The notes beneath the pieces were generated by a model. It was given only the letters and a program-made list of their open reading frames with translations. It searched no databases and was not told the DNA's origin. From Tunturibacter gelidoferens (GTDB lineage Bacteria; Acidobacteriota; Terriglobia; Terriglobales; Acidobacteriaceae), in the NCBI RefSeq assembly GCF_040358255.1, contig NZ_CP132938.1, forward strand, positions 558,001 to 622,000: a stretch of DNA of 64,000 bases. Reading direction: 5' to 3'. Shown one piece after another: positions 15,809 through 24,353 of the stretch. The number at the start of each line of letters is the position of its first letter. Within the stretch, counting starts at the first letter, position 1. Position numbers and translations under genes: made by a program.

Positions 15809-18175
15809 TCAGCTTGTTTTGGCGGGGCTCTCTGCGCCGTCGCGAATGGTGCCGCCGAGGGCGGTAAGGGCGGCGATGATGCGGGTCCACCAGTCGGTGA
15901 GCTCGTCTTCGCGGAGGGTGCGGTCGTTGGACTGGAAGATGGTGCGGAGGAGGAGCGAGTAGACGCCGGGGTACTTCTTCGCGTCGCGGAATACTTCGAT
16001 GGGCTTTAGGCTTTGGAGTTCGGGGATGGCGAGAGCGTGGATTGCAGAGGAGACGGCTTGCCATTGGGTGGAGTCTGGGAAGACGAAGGAGAAGTCGCGC
16101 TCGACGGCCTGGTAGCGGGAGAGGTCGTGGGCGGTGACTTTTTTTAGGGGGAGCTCGTAGAGGGCGGCGAGGTCGAGCTGCGCGAGGTAGAGGGGCTGGC
16201 GTAGCTTGCGGGTTTCTTTTTGCGTGTGAACCAGTTCTCCGAAGTGGGCGATGGGGTGGTTGTTTACGAGCGCTGTGGCGCTGCGGCCGGGCTGGAGCCA
16301 GGCGGGGGCGGCCGCCGAGAAGCTAAGCGGCTGCATCGACGAAATGCGGGGGTCTCTCCGCTCCGGCGGCAAAAGCGCCGCCTCCGGTCGAGATGACGAT
16401 TCTCTCTCTGACGCTGGAACGTGTGGGGGTAAGGTGTCCTTTGCTGCGCTCAGGTCGAAGAGAGAGAGGAGGGACTCGATGGCGCCTTTGAGCTCGAAGA
16501 AGGGAGCGTCCTCGGCGGAGTAGAGGTTGGAGTATCGGGCTGAATTGGTCGTGAGACCGAGGGAGAGTTGCGGGGACTCGTGGACTTCGGAGATGTAGTT
16601 GCCGTCGGCGGGGATGGTGCCGGTGAAGACCTGGCCCTGCTCGAAGAGGCGAACCTCGCGGACGTCGCGGTTGAGGTTGTGGGCGAGCATGGTGACCATG
16701 CCGGGGATGAGGGAGGGGCGCAGGAGAGAGGCCTCTTCGGAGAGAGGGTTCTCCAGGGGGACGGTTGCGCGGGGAGTGGAGGAGAGCGGTCGTCCTTCGG
16801 ACGATGCCCACATCTCAGAGTCGAGATGTGGGGCACCCGGACTGTTGAGCGGATTCAAATTCTTTGTGGGGCAGAAGAGGTCGGAGTCGTGCTGCGAGGC
16901 GAAGGTGCTGGAGATGGATTCGCTGAAGCCGAGGGCGAGGAGGCGGGTGCGGACGGCGGCTTCCTTCGCCTGGGTTGGTTCCGTGATGACTACGGCGGGG
17001 GCGGGGAGGGTGTTGGCGAAGCGGTTGTAACCGTAGACGCGGGCTACCTCTTCGATGAGGTCAATCTCGCGCTCGAGGTCGAGACGCCAACTGGGGAGTT
17101 TGGTGGAGTAGAGGTCTAGTCCTTGCAGGAGGAGCTCGCAGCCGAGGGAGGTGAGGTACCGGGCGACGATCTCGGAGGTGATGCCCTGGGGGTCGATCGT
17201 GGTGCCGAGGTGGCGCTGGACTTGTTGGACGGAGAGCTCGATGGGGGGACGGTTGGCGGTGCGCGCGGCTATGTCGGGGTCGATGAGGTCGATGAGTTCG
17301 CCCTCTAGCTTTCCGTTTCCCTGGGCTTCGGGGCTACCGCTCTGGGCGCCACCGCTTTGCAGGATGAGCTGGGTGACGAGGGCGTTGGCGATGGGGGCGG
17401 CGTTGAAGTCGGCTCCGCGCTCGAAGCGGTGGGAGGCGTCGGTGTGGAGGCCGTGTCGGCGCGAGCTGCGACGGACAGTGGCGGGGTCGAACCATGCGGC
17501 TTCGACGAGGATGTTTTTTGTCTCGGGAGTGATCATCGAGTCCCAGCCGCCCATGACTCCGGCGAGCGAGAGGGCTTTTTTGTGATCAGCGATGACGAGG
17601 TCGTCGGCTTCGAGGGTGCGGTCGGTGCCGTCGAGGAGTTTTAGTTTTTCTCCCTTGTGGGCGAGGCGGACGATGATGCCGCCTTCGATCTTGCCGAGGT
17701 CGAAGGCGTGGGTGGGATGGCCCATGCCGTGGAGGACGAAGTTGGAGGCGTCGACGGCGTTCGAGATCTGTTTCTGGTTGAGGAGGGTGAAGTAGTCGGC
17801 GACGTGGGCGGAGCTGGGGGCGATGGTGACGTTGCGGATGACTTGCGCGGTGAAGCGGCCGCAGAGGCCTTTGGCTTCGGGGGCGATGCGGACGGAGAAG
17901 GGCTCGTCGACCAGGGTGCCGATGGGGAGTTTGGGGTTGAGGGGGGCCAACGGCAGGTTGTAGATGGTGGCGGCCTCGCGGGCGATGCCGTAGTGGTTCA
18001 TGGCGTCGACGCGGTTGGTGGTGATGTCCATCTCGAAGAGGTGGCCGTTGTTTGGGCCGAAAGAGTGGATGCCTTCTACGGCGATGCCGCGGAGGGTGAG
18101 AGCTCCGGCGAGTTGGTGATCATCGACCGGAATGTTGGGGACGTAGGTGCGCAGCCAGGCGGTGAGAATATTCAT
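15809..18175 (-). CDS. pheT: Phenylalanine--tRNA ligase beta subunit, with repeat-derived inserts
   Basis: The beta chain of the alpha2-beta2 enzyme that charges tRNA-Phe. 788 residues. The N-terminal module (WLRTYVP...LRGIAVEGI) passes directly into DITTNRVDAMNHYGIARE, so the OB-fold tRNA-binding (EMAP-II-like) domain usual after residue 40 is absent. The B3/4 domain (NAVDASNFV, HAFD), B5, the catalytic-like core (NPLSEEASLLRPSL, VREVRLFEQG) and the C-terminal anticodon-binding domain (SRYQAVERDFSFVFP) are present. Two in-frame stretches, near residues 445-461 and 590-610, are encoded by palindromic repeats otherwise found between genes. pheS lies 8 kb away on the same strand. Confidence 0.95.
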   Translation of the reverse strand: MNILTAWLRTYVPNIPVDDHQLAGALTLRGIAVEGIHSFGPNNGHLFEMDITTNRVDAMNHYGIAREAATIYNLPLAPLNPKLPIGTLVDEPFSVRIAPEAKGLCGRFTAQVIRNVTIAPSSAHVADYFTLLNQKQISNAVDASNFVLHGMGHPTHAFDLGKIEGGIIVRLAHKGEKLKLLDGTDRTLEADDLVIADHKKALSLAGVMGGWDSMITPETKNILVEAAWFDPATVRRSSRRHGLHTDASHRFERGADFNAAPIANALVTQLILQSGGAQSGSPEAQGNGKLEGELIDLIDPDIAARTANRPPIELSVQQVQRHLGTTIDPQGITSEIVARYLTSLGCELLLQGLDLYSTKLPSWRLDLEREIDLIEEVARVYGYNRFANTLPAPAVVITEPTQAKEAAVRTRLLALGFSESISSTFASQHDSDLFCPTKNLNPLNSPGAPHLDSEMWASSEGRPLSSTPRATVPLENPLSEEASLLRPSLIPGMVTMLAHNLNRDVREVRLFEQGQVFTGTIPADGNYISEVHESPQLSLGLTTNSARYSNLYSAEDAPFFELKGAIESLLSLFDLSAAKDTLPPHVPASERESSSRPEAALLPPERRDPRISSMQPLSFSAAAPAWLQPGRSATALVNNHPIAHFGELVHTQKETRKLRQPLYLAQLDLAALYELPLKKVTAHDLSRYQAVERDFSFVFPDSTQWQAVSSAIHALAIPELQSLKPIEVFRDAKKYPGVYSLLLRTIFQSNDRTLREDELTDWWTRIIAALTALGGTIRDGAESPAKTS
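16345..16408 (-). repeat. Family C palindromic repeat inside pheT
   Basis: GCGGGGGTCTCTCCGCTCCG, a GGCGGC...GCCGCC stem, then GGTCGAGATGACGATTCTCT. It is nearly identical to the intergenic copy at 27776-27835. Here it is in frame and encodes residues of about 590-610 of PheT (SSRPEAALLPPERRDP). Confidence 0.85.
16792..16840 (-). repeat. Family D palindromic repeat inside pheT
   Basis: Read on the minus strand: GGGTGCCCCACATCTCGAC, then GAGATGTGGGC and a short tail. The stem is CCACATCTC / GAGATGTGG. The intergenic relative is at 39030-39070. In pheT it is in frame and encodes GAPHLDSEMWASSEG, near residues 445-461. Confidence 0.75.
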
Positions 18176-18268
18176 GATGTACGGCTATTAGTCTAAATGT
18201 TGCTGCGGCCTCGGGCTTTGACACAGAAAAGGAGGCAGGTTAGCGAGAGTGCAGTCTAAACTCTTGCC

Positions 18269-18821
18269 ATGAACTGGTTTGGCTCAGCGAAGCAGGTTGA
18301 GGTTGTCGAACAGGGCGACCTGCTGCTGATCAAGGCGACAGGGACAAGGCGTGCTGTCGATCTCTTGGTCCCGTTATTCTTAGCCGTGTGGGGGTATGTT
18401 GCTTGTCGAAACGAGCATTGGGTTTCGCTGGTCTTTGTGCTTTTCGTTTTTGGTTCGTCTGTCTGGTTTCTGTTTCGAGATAAAGGTGGAGAGTTGCGAG
18501 TTACGGACACAGAGATCGTGGCGAGTGGCGATCTGGGTGGGTGGGGCGAAGGGTATGTGCGCTTTGGTTGGGCCGATATAAGTGGTTTGGAGTATCGACA
18601 GGGTGAGGAAGATTCGAACGAAGGCCTATACGTGAGGACCGGACGATGGCATACCTACTGCGTAATGGCTGGTTTAAATAGAGAGCAGTCGGAAGAGGTG
18701 GATTGCAGCTGTCTACCGGCGCTTTCCCTATGTTGTGATGGCTGAGGATAGCGATGGGTGGTCGCTGTTTGGAAATGGATCGCGGTTGATAACTCTTGGC
18801 CTATCGAAACCAAGAGAGTGA
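18269..18821 (+). pseudogene. Membrane protein with PH-like C-terminus, frameshifted
   Basis: Two hydrophobic segments (residues about 30-70) are followed by a beta-rich cytoplasmic part (ELRVTDTEIVASGD, FGWADISGLEYR). The frame from the ATG at 18269 ends at 18745 with an out-of-character Cys-rich tail after NREQSEEV. Removing one G near 18698-18701 restores IAAVYRRFPYVVM...WSLFG...LGLSKPRE and a stop at 18819-18821, a far more natural ending. So there is a one-base insertion, either a real mutation or a sequencing error. Function unknown. It is divergent from pheT. Confidence 0.7.
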
Positions 18822-18963
18822 TCTGCGAAAGAGGGTTCTCTTCATTTGGTTTTCACGCTAACTGTCCATGCTGGTTAGTTTGGAGTAAACGAAAGAAAAC
18901 CATGCAGTCAGTGGGAAGAGACGCGCAAAAAAAGATCCTACTTTGGGTCAAAGTGGGAGCACA

Positions 18964-19401
18964 ATGACGGGCATGAGGACACTCACGCTGAGCACGCTGC
19001 CGTGGAAGCAACTGCTGGTGTGGGGGATCTTTGGTTTTGCGTTTGCGATGATTCCGCTCGCCTTTGCACTGACGGGGGATGACCTAAACAAAACGGCCTC
19101 CGGGTTCAAAGAGGCGATCGAACGAGGGGATGTTTATCTGATCTGTGTGGCGCTGGTTGGGGATAGTCTCGGACGATTTGTGATGATCCGCAAGAAGACG
19201 ATCTGGGACGTATTGTCGGTTGGTTTTGTGATCGCGTACACCGTCATGGTTTCGTTCGAGTTTGGGGTTATCAGCACGATGCTCCATAGCGAGACGACGA
19301 GGGCGATGATTCCCGACGGCCGGGTTCAGATGCACAGCTGGTACTACGGGATTGGGGTATTGATTCTTGGGAGCGCGGCCGCGATAAGGACGGCGGACTG
19401 A
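18964..19401 (+). CDS. Small membrane protein of unknown function
   Basis: 145 residues from the ATG at 18964, preceded by GGGAG at the right distance; an ATG at 18943 has no such site. Four hydrophobic stretches are visible (LLVWGIFGFAFAMIPLAFAL, VYLICVALVGDSLG, VLSVGFVIAYTVMVSFEFG, YYGIGVLILGSAAA). No recognised family. The next gene starts one base after its stop, so the two are probably co-translated. Confidence 0.65.
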   Translation: MTGMRTLTLSTLPWKQLLVWGIFGFAFAMIPLAFALTGDDLNKTASGFKEAIERGDVYLICVALVGDSLGRFVMIRKKTIWDVLSVGFVIAYTVMVSFEFGVISTMLHSETTRAMIPDGRVQMHSWYYGIGVLILGSAAAIRTAD

Positions 19402-19402
19402 G

Positions 19403-19666
19403 ATGGCGTGGATCGATTTCAAGTCGGGGTTCGCGCTGGTGGGGTCGCTGGTTGTGCTGGCGGGAAGCCTTGATTCGCGAATGAGAAAGCGGAAGGAGAA
19501 GCCTGAGGATCCAGAGAATCCGCGAGAGCGGCCGAAGCCTGAGACGCCTCGTGACTCTGACAAACCTCAGGCGGCATGGGTTCCTACGGCTGCTGACATG
19601 AAGACAGGGCAGGATGTTGAGCCCTCAAAGCTCCTTGACGTATCACATGCACGGAATCCCAAGTAA
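19403..19666 (+). CDS. Small single-pass membrane protein with charged tail
   Basis: 87 residues. One hydrophobic segment at the N-terminus (FALVGSLVVLAGSL) is followed by a long Lys/Glu/Pro/Arg-rich tail (KRKEKPEDPENPRERPKP). It starts one base after the stop of the preceding membrane protein gene, which is the main support for it being real. Function unknown. It may be a partner of that protein. Confidence 0.5.
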   Translation: MAWIDFKSGFALVGSLVVLAGSLDSRMRKRKEKPEDPENPRERPKPETPRDSDKPQAAWVPTAADMKTGQDVEPSKLLDVSHARNPK

Positions 19667-19812
19667 GCCTTGGCTGGTAGCTTGCTTGACGGGATTCGTC
19701 TCGTTGAAAGAGATCCCTGTTACTCGCGCGATCTGATGATTCGCTTCTGGGGGTGGCTTGCCCGACGCGAGGCATCCGGTGATGATTGCTGGGTGACCTG
19801 GGAGGATTTGTG

Positions 19813-20736
19813 ATGCGGCGAGTGGTGGCGGTTTTTTTGATGGTTGCTGGATGTGCTGTGGCTTGGGGGCAGTCTTCGAGTTGGCCTGCGGGGGCGGAGC
19901 ATGCGGTGGTGAAGCTTTGGCCGAAGGGGGTTCCGGGTGCGGCTGCTGCTGCGACGGGGCCGGAGGCGGACACTTCGACGGCGGCGAGCGAGAAGATTGC
20001 GGGAAGGCCGGTGGTGCGGTTGGGGGATGTGTCGGTGCCTACGCTGACGGTGTATGTGCCGAAGGTGGGCAATGGTGCTGGGGTCGTGGTGTTTCCGGGA
20101 GGTGGGTACAGCATTCTGGCGATGGATCTGGAGGGGACCGAGGTTTGCGAGTGGCTGAACTCGCGAGGGGTTGCGTGCTTTCTGCTGAAGTATCGGGTGC
20201 CGGGGACGGGGCCTTATCCGAAGTCGGCTGCGGCGCTTGAGGATGCACAGAGAGCGGTGGGGATGGTGCGGGCTCGGGCTGGGGAGTGGAAGGTTGATCC
20301 AAAGAAGATTGGTGTGCTGGGGTTTTCTGCTGGCGGGCATCTGGCGGCGGCAGTGAGTACCCACTATGAGACGAGGCTCTACGCGAAGGTGGATTCGGCG
20401 GACGAGTTGAGTTGCAGGCCGGACTTTGCGGTGGTGGTGTATCCGGGGGAGATGGCGGATGCGGAGAATGGGATGAAGTTCAGTGCGGATATTCCGGTGA
20501 CCAGAGATACGCCGCCCACGTTTCTGGTGCAGGCAGAGGATGATACGGTGCATGTGGAGAATGCGGTGGATTACTTTCTGGCGTTGAAGGGCGCGGGTGT
20601 TCCGGCTGAGCTGCATGTGTATGCAGAAGGCGGGCATGGTTATGGACTGCGGCGGACGAAGCTTCCGGTGACGGGGTGGCCTGATCTGGTGGATGAGTGG
20701 ATGAAGACGATTGGAGTGACGCCGGGAGTGCAGTGA
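19813..20736 (+). CDS. Exported alpha/beta-hydrolase (acetylxylan-esterase / BD-FAE type)
   Basis: 307 residues from the ATG at 19813, chosen for the GGGAGG at 19799-19804 and because a signal peptide (RRVVAVFLMVAGCAVAWG) follows directly. Conserved elements are the oxyanion strand FPGGGY, the nucleophile elbow GFSAGG with Ser172, the acid in QAEDDTVH and the catalytic His in GGHGYG. This is the bifunctional carbohydrate esterase / lipase-like group that removes acetyl or feruloyl groups from plant polysaccharides. Substrate is inferred from family only. Confidence 0.85.
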   Translation: MRRVVAVFLMVAGCAVAWGQSSSWPAGAEHAVVKLWPKGVPGAAAAATGPEADTSTAASEKIAGRPVVRLGDVSVPTLTVYVPKVGNGAGVVVFPGGGYSILAMDLEGTEVCEWLNSRGVACFLLKYRVPGTGPYPKSAAALEDAQRAVGMVRARAGEWKVDPKKIGVLGFSAGGHLAAAVSTHYETRLYAKVDSADELSCRPDFAVVVYPGEMADAENGMKFSADIPVTRDTPPTFLVQAEDDTVHVENAVDYFLALKGAGVPAELHVYAEGGHGYGLRRTKLPVTGWPDLVDEWMKTIGVTPGVQ

Positions 20737-20826
20737 GGAAGCTGCCTGAAGACACTCGCGCCTGAGTGATCGCGGCGAGAGTCTTGTTGAAACGCACAAA
20801 AGTTGTGATGGAGAGGCGGGGCGCGG

Positions 20827-22059
20827 TCAACTGTGCAGAGCGACGCGGGGCTGGTGGTTGAGGGAAGGCTCATGGAGGGTTGCGGGTTTCTTCTTGCCGA
20901 GGCGCTGGCCCTGGCGGATGAAGGGCTCTTCCACGCAGAGGCAGAAGAGCCACGCGAGGAGGAGGGTGGCGGCGAGGTAGAGGGGAAACTGCACCCAGGG
21001 GGAGAGGGTGTTGCGCAGGGAGAAGGTGAGGGCGAGCAGTACGGGGACGTGGATGAGATAGAGGCTGTAGGAGACTCTGCCGAGGAAGCGCGGGATGGAC
21101 GAGAGAAGGAAGCGCTGGACTGGCGGGGCGTTGAGGCCCACGACGATGAATCCGATCGCTCCTGCGGCTACGAGCCATTCGGTTGCCGTCATGGTCCAAG
21201 GGCGGCGAAAGTCCCACAGGAAGGGGACGCTGAAGTTGTAGAGGGCGAAGGAGACGGCGGCGATGCCGAAGCGAATGGCTACGGGGAGAGAGCGGAAGCG
21301 CGTGGAGATTGTCTTGAGGTGCCGGGCGAGGAGTATTCCGAAGATGAAGAAGGCGGTGTAGTGAACGGTTCTCAAGAGGCCGGTGGTTTGATCGGCATCG
21401 GGATGGAACAAGACTACGAGGAACGTGGTGAGCGATAGGGCGAGGGCGAGCAGGAGAGCGATGCTGGTTCGCAGGCGAAGGATGAAGTAGGCGAGGAGGG
21501 GGAAGATGATGGAGATTCGCATCTCGATGATGAGGGACCAGATGACGAAGTTGAACTGCTGCCAGTTGTAGATGCCGAGGAAGGCGATGTGCTGGAGGAC
21601 GAGGGTCCAACGGACTGGCTCGGACCAGAAGGGTGCGGCCCAGGCGCCGCGGGCGTGGTTACCGTGCCAGATGGCGGCGCCGGCGATGGAGAGAATCAGG
21701 GCGGCGAGGTAGGGTCCGTAGATGCGCAGGATGCGGCGAGCGAGGAAGATGGGATAGGGCTGGCTTCGACCTAGAAGGTAGGGGAAGGAAAGGACCAGGC
21801 CGCTGAGGACGAAGAAGAGCATGACGGCTTCGTGTCCTGCGTAAAGGGGATAGAAGAGCAGCGTGAGATGAAGGCGGTGCCAGAGGGGTCCGTGCGTGGG
21901 CCAGGGCCAGGCGGGCCACATGAGAACAAAGTGATGAAGAACGACGGCGAGGGAGGCCAAACCGCGGAGCGAGTCGAGCTCACGCAGCCGAGGTTGCGGG
22001 TCGGCGCCAGCAGGCGCTGTGGGCGTTGATGGCTGGCCGGTTGATGAAGCGATGGCCAC
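20827..22059 (-). CDS. Acyltransferase-3 family membrane protein
   Basis: An OafA/ExoZ-like integral membrane O-acyltransferase that modifies surface or exported sugars. I chose the GTG at 22059, giving 410 residues, because GAGGAAAT precedes it; an upstream GTG at 22191 lacks a ribosome-binding site. The family motif is present at LRELDSLRGLASLAVVLHHF, with the His of the active site. About ten hydrophobic segments follow, and the last loop ends in CVEEPFIRQG. It is convergent with the esterase gene, from which it is separated by 90 bp. Confidence 0.88.
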   Translation of the reverse strand: MAIASSTGQPSTPTAPAGADPQPRLRELDSLRGLASLAVVLHHFVLMWPAWPWPTHGPLWHRLHLTLLFYPLYAGHEAVMLFFVLSGLVLSFPYLLGRSQPYPIFLARRILRIYGPYLAALILSIAGAAIWHGNHARGAWAAPFWSEPVRWTLVLQHIAFLGIYNWQQFNFVIWSLIIEMRISIIFPLLAYFILRLRTSIALLLALALSLTTFLVVLFHPDADQTTGLLRTVHYTAFFIFGILLARHLKTISTRFRSLPVAIRFGIAAVSFALYNFSVPFLWDFRRPWTMTATEWLVAAGAIGFIVVGLNAPPVQRFLLSSIPRFLGRVSYSLYLIHVPVLLALTFSLRNTLSPWVQFPLYLAATLLLAWLFCLCVEEPFIRQGQRLGKKKPATLHEPSLNHQPRVALHS

Positions 22060-22364
22060 GGAGATTTCCTCGCGGTGCGCGAAGAGAGATCGGCACAGAG
22101 ACGGTGACGAAATTACAACTGCGGGGGCCTGGAATCGAGGGAACGAGGGGAGAATACCATACGGCGGACGGCAAAAATTTGCGCAGAACACCTGTTATCT
22201 ATGCGCCGGGGAGGCAAGAATCATGGCAATGGGGCGAGGTGAAGTGATTAGTGTTTGAGGCGATGCTCGGGCGGAAGTTGTGGCGGAGGTTGGTGGCGTC
22301 GGATATGCTGGTCGCACTCCGTATATCAAATTTCGCTGAACATTTTTCTAAACGAGGATAGACG

Positions 22365-22721
22365 ATGCTTCGCTTGCTTCTGCACTGGATTCTGAATGCT
22401 GTGGCTTTGCTGGTGGTGGCGCACTTTGTTCAGGGCTTTGACGTGAGTAACTTCGTGTCGGCGCTGATTGCCGTCGTGGTGATTGGGCTCTTCAACGCGA
22501 CGATCGGATTGTTTTTGAAGATCATTACGCTACCGCTAAGCATTCTTACGTTCGGGATATTTTTTCTTGTGGTGAATGCGGTGATTCTCTGGTTCTCGAG
22601 CAAGTTTGTGCCGGGGTTTGCGGTGACGACGTTCAAAGCGGCGTTTCTTGGTGCGCTGGCGCTGGCGGTGCTGCATCTGCTGTTTGGGTTCTTTGGGTCG
22701 GCGCCGAAGCGGAGGTCTTAA
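22365..22721 (+). CDS. Four-helix membrane protein of the PF04020 'phage holin 4' family
   Basis: 118 residues with four hydrophobic segments and very few charges (LLLHWILNAVALLVVAHFV, ALIAVVVIGLFNATIG, ITLPLSILTFGIFFLVVNAVI, AAFLGALALAVLHLLFGF). The TLPLSILTFGIF region is diagnostic of this family. GAGGAT lies eight bases before the ATG. Despite the name, members are ordinary chromosomal proteins and no phage gene is nearby. Function not established. Confidence 0.85.
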   Translation: MLRLLLHWILNAVALLVVAHFVQGFDVSNFVSALIAVVVIGLFNATIGLFLKIITLPLSILTFGIFFLVVNAVILWFSSKFVPGFAVTTFKAAFLGALALAVLHLLFGFFGSAPKRRS

Positions 22722-22781
22722 GCGGGCTTAGAGTTGTAGTCTGCGAGAGATAGCGTTATTGGAGATTTCGGAGACACGCGA

Positions 22782-23543
22782 GTGAGGAACCCTTTGGACT
22801 ATCCATTGCTGGTAGCTGTGATTGCGTTTTTTCTGATGTGGTTTGCGGCTTGGGTGGGAAGGCGACTGAGCCGTCGGCGATCGGATTTGACGGAGGAGAT
22901 TCGCACCGATTTCGGCGTTGTACAAGCAGCGACCTTGACGTTGCTGGGGTTGATTATCGGGTTCAGCTTTTCGATGGCGACGGGACGGTACGATCTGCGC
23001 AAAACGTATGAAGAGGCAGAGGCGAATGCGATTGGAACAGAGTATGTAAGGGCGGATCTGCTTCCGGCGGCGGATGGAGCGCGGCTGCGGGCGCTGTTGA
23101 CGCAGTACACCGATCTGCGGATTGGGTTTTACAGGACGCGGAGCCCCCAGGTGTTGCAGCAGATTAATTTGGATACGGCCCGGGTGCAGGGAGAGCTTTG
23201 GGCGGCAGCATCGAAGCCAGCGGTGGCGCAGCCTTCGCCGGTGATTGCGCTGGCAGTCGGCGGAATGAATGACGTGCTGAACTCGCAGGGGTATACGCAG
23301 GCGGCGTGGTGGAACAGGATTCCTGTTGCAGCATGGGGTCTGATGTTTGCCATCGCCACCTTCAGCAATGCCCTGGTGGGGTATGGGGCGCGGGGGATGG
23401 AATGGAGGCTGTTTATGGTGCTTCCGCTGGTGGTGGCGATCTCGTTTTTCCTGATCGCGGATATCGATAGTCCGCGGGGTGGAGTGATCAAGGTGCGGCC
23501 ACAGAATCTGGTTAGTTTGCGGGCTGGGTTGGGGGCGGAGTGA
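22782..23543 (+). CDS. DUF4239-like membrane protein
   Basis: 253 residues from a GTG. The protein has an N-terminal helix (LLVAVIAFFLMWFAAWVG), a second (VVQAATLTLLGLIIGFSFSMA), a soluble helical domain beginning RYDLRKTYEEAEANAIGTEY, and two helices at the end. The RYDLRKxxxxxEANAIGTEY segment is the hallmark of the bestrophin-like DUF4239 group. Function unknown; an ion channel role has been suggested for relatives. It follows the preceding membrane protein gene by 60 bp on the same strand. Confidence 0.75.
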   Translation: MRNPLDYPLLVAVIAFFLMWFAAWVGRRLSRRRSDLTEEIRTDFGVVQAATLTLLGLIIGFSFSMATGRYDLRKTYEEAEANAIGTEYVRADLLPAADGARLRALLTQYTDLRIGFYRTRSPQVLQQINLDTARVQGELWAAASKPAVAQPSPVIALAVGGMNDVLNSQGYTQAAWWNRIPVAAWGLMFAIATFSNALVGYGARGMEWRLFMVLPLVVAISFFLIADIDSPRGGVIKVRPQNLVSLRAGLGAE

Positions 23544-23648
23544 GTTGCGACACGAATGGGTGATTCTTTTTGACGATGAGCTTTTCGGTGAGGTGGAGGA
23601 TGTGGACTCGATAGACGCGCTTTAGCGGAGGACCAGTTGCGTTGAGAG

Positions 23649-24005
23649 TTACGACTTGTTGCAGATCGTGCGGATCGCGTCGGCGTAGTTCAAGGGATTT
23701 GAGGAGAGTTCGAAGCAGATGGATGCGTGACCGTCCGGCAGGTCGAGGACGAGCTGGTAGAAGTTTCCGTAGCCGACGAGGACAAACTTTGCGCCGCCGC
23801 AGTCGAGGTTGCCGCGCTGCCTTGCCAGGGTGAGGAGAGTTGGATTTACGAACAGCTCTTCGTAGCGGTCGGACTCTGAGGCAGAGGCGCCGGAGATTGC
23901 GGAACGCTGACGGGAGGCTAGGTGGCCTTGTCGGTAGAGGGCTACGTAACGGATGGCGGGGGCGACGGCGAAGATTTGGTCTATGGTGTAGGGGGGAGAC
24001 GGCAT
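23649..24005 (-). CDS. Conserved small cytoplasmic protein of unknown function
   Basis: 118 residues. No signal peptide or membrane segment. It has a mixed alpha/beta pattern (IDQIFAVAPAIRYVALYR, SDRYEELFVNPTLLTLARQRG, KFVLVGYGNFYQLVLDLPDG) suggestive of a roadblock/LC7- or profilin-like fold; this is a guess from pattern only. It ends convergently with the DUF4239-like gene, with about 105 bp between. Confidence 0.6.
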   Translation of the reverse strand: MPSPPYTIDQIFAVAPAIRYVALYRQGHLASRQRSAISGASASESDRYEELFVNPTLLTLARQRGNLDCGGAKFVLVGYGNFYQLVLDLPDGHASICFELSSNPLNYADAIRTICNKS

Positions 24006-24064
24006 GAGCGATTTTATCGCTGCGTCTGATTGTTACGGGATGTTGGTGAAGTGGTGGTGAAACA

Positions 24065-24310
24065 GCGGGTTCCTCCACTACGCTGCGCTCCGGTCGGAAT
24101 GACGGCCAAAATTTAAATGCAAAATGCAACAGCAGATTGCTCCGCTTCGCTGCGGAATGACAACAAAGTAACAAGCAACGGCAGATCCTCCGCTTTTCTG
24201 CGGAACGACAGCAAAGGCACAAGCAACGACAAGAGCAACGACAAACACGGTGGTCTCTCCACTGCGCGACGGACGGTGAGACTGTCCGTCGCTTCGGTCG
24301 AGATGACGTT
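24065..24310. repeat. Cluster of dispersed repeats (families B and C)
   Basis: Four units in tandem. A C-like unit (GTTCCTCCACTACGCTGCGC to GGTCGGAATGACG) lies at about 24069. B units are at about 24127 and 24179, each with a palindrome of the type TCCGCTTCGCTGCGGA and a CAAGCAACGG tail. A full C unit occupies 24250-24310 (GGTCTCTCCACTGCG, a CGACGGAC / GTCCGTCG stem, TCGGTCGAGATGACG). Open frames seen across this block are artefacts of the repeats. Confidence 0.75.
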
Positions 24311-24353
24311 GTTTTGGAAGAAAAATAAAGGCTGCTGAGGAGAATGAGGTCTG

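Noticed and set aside
22365..22721. 'Phage holin' protein as evidence of a prophage
   Set aside because: The PF04020 family is widespread on chromosomes; no capsid, terminase or integrase gene is nearby.
24117..24338. Small + strand frame over repeat units
   Set aside because: It is built from family B and C repeats and has no independent protein character. The same applies to the frame at 27643-27825.
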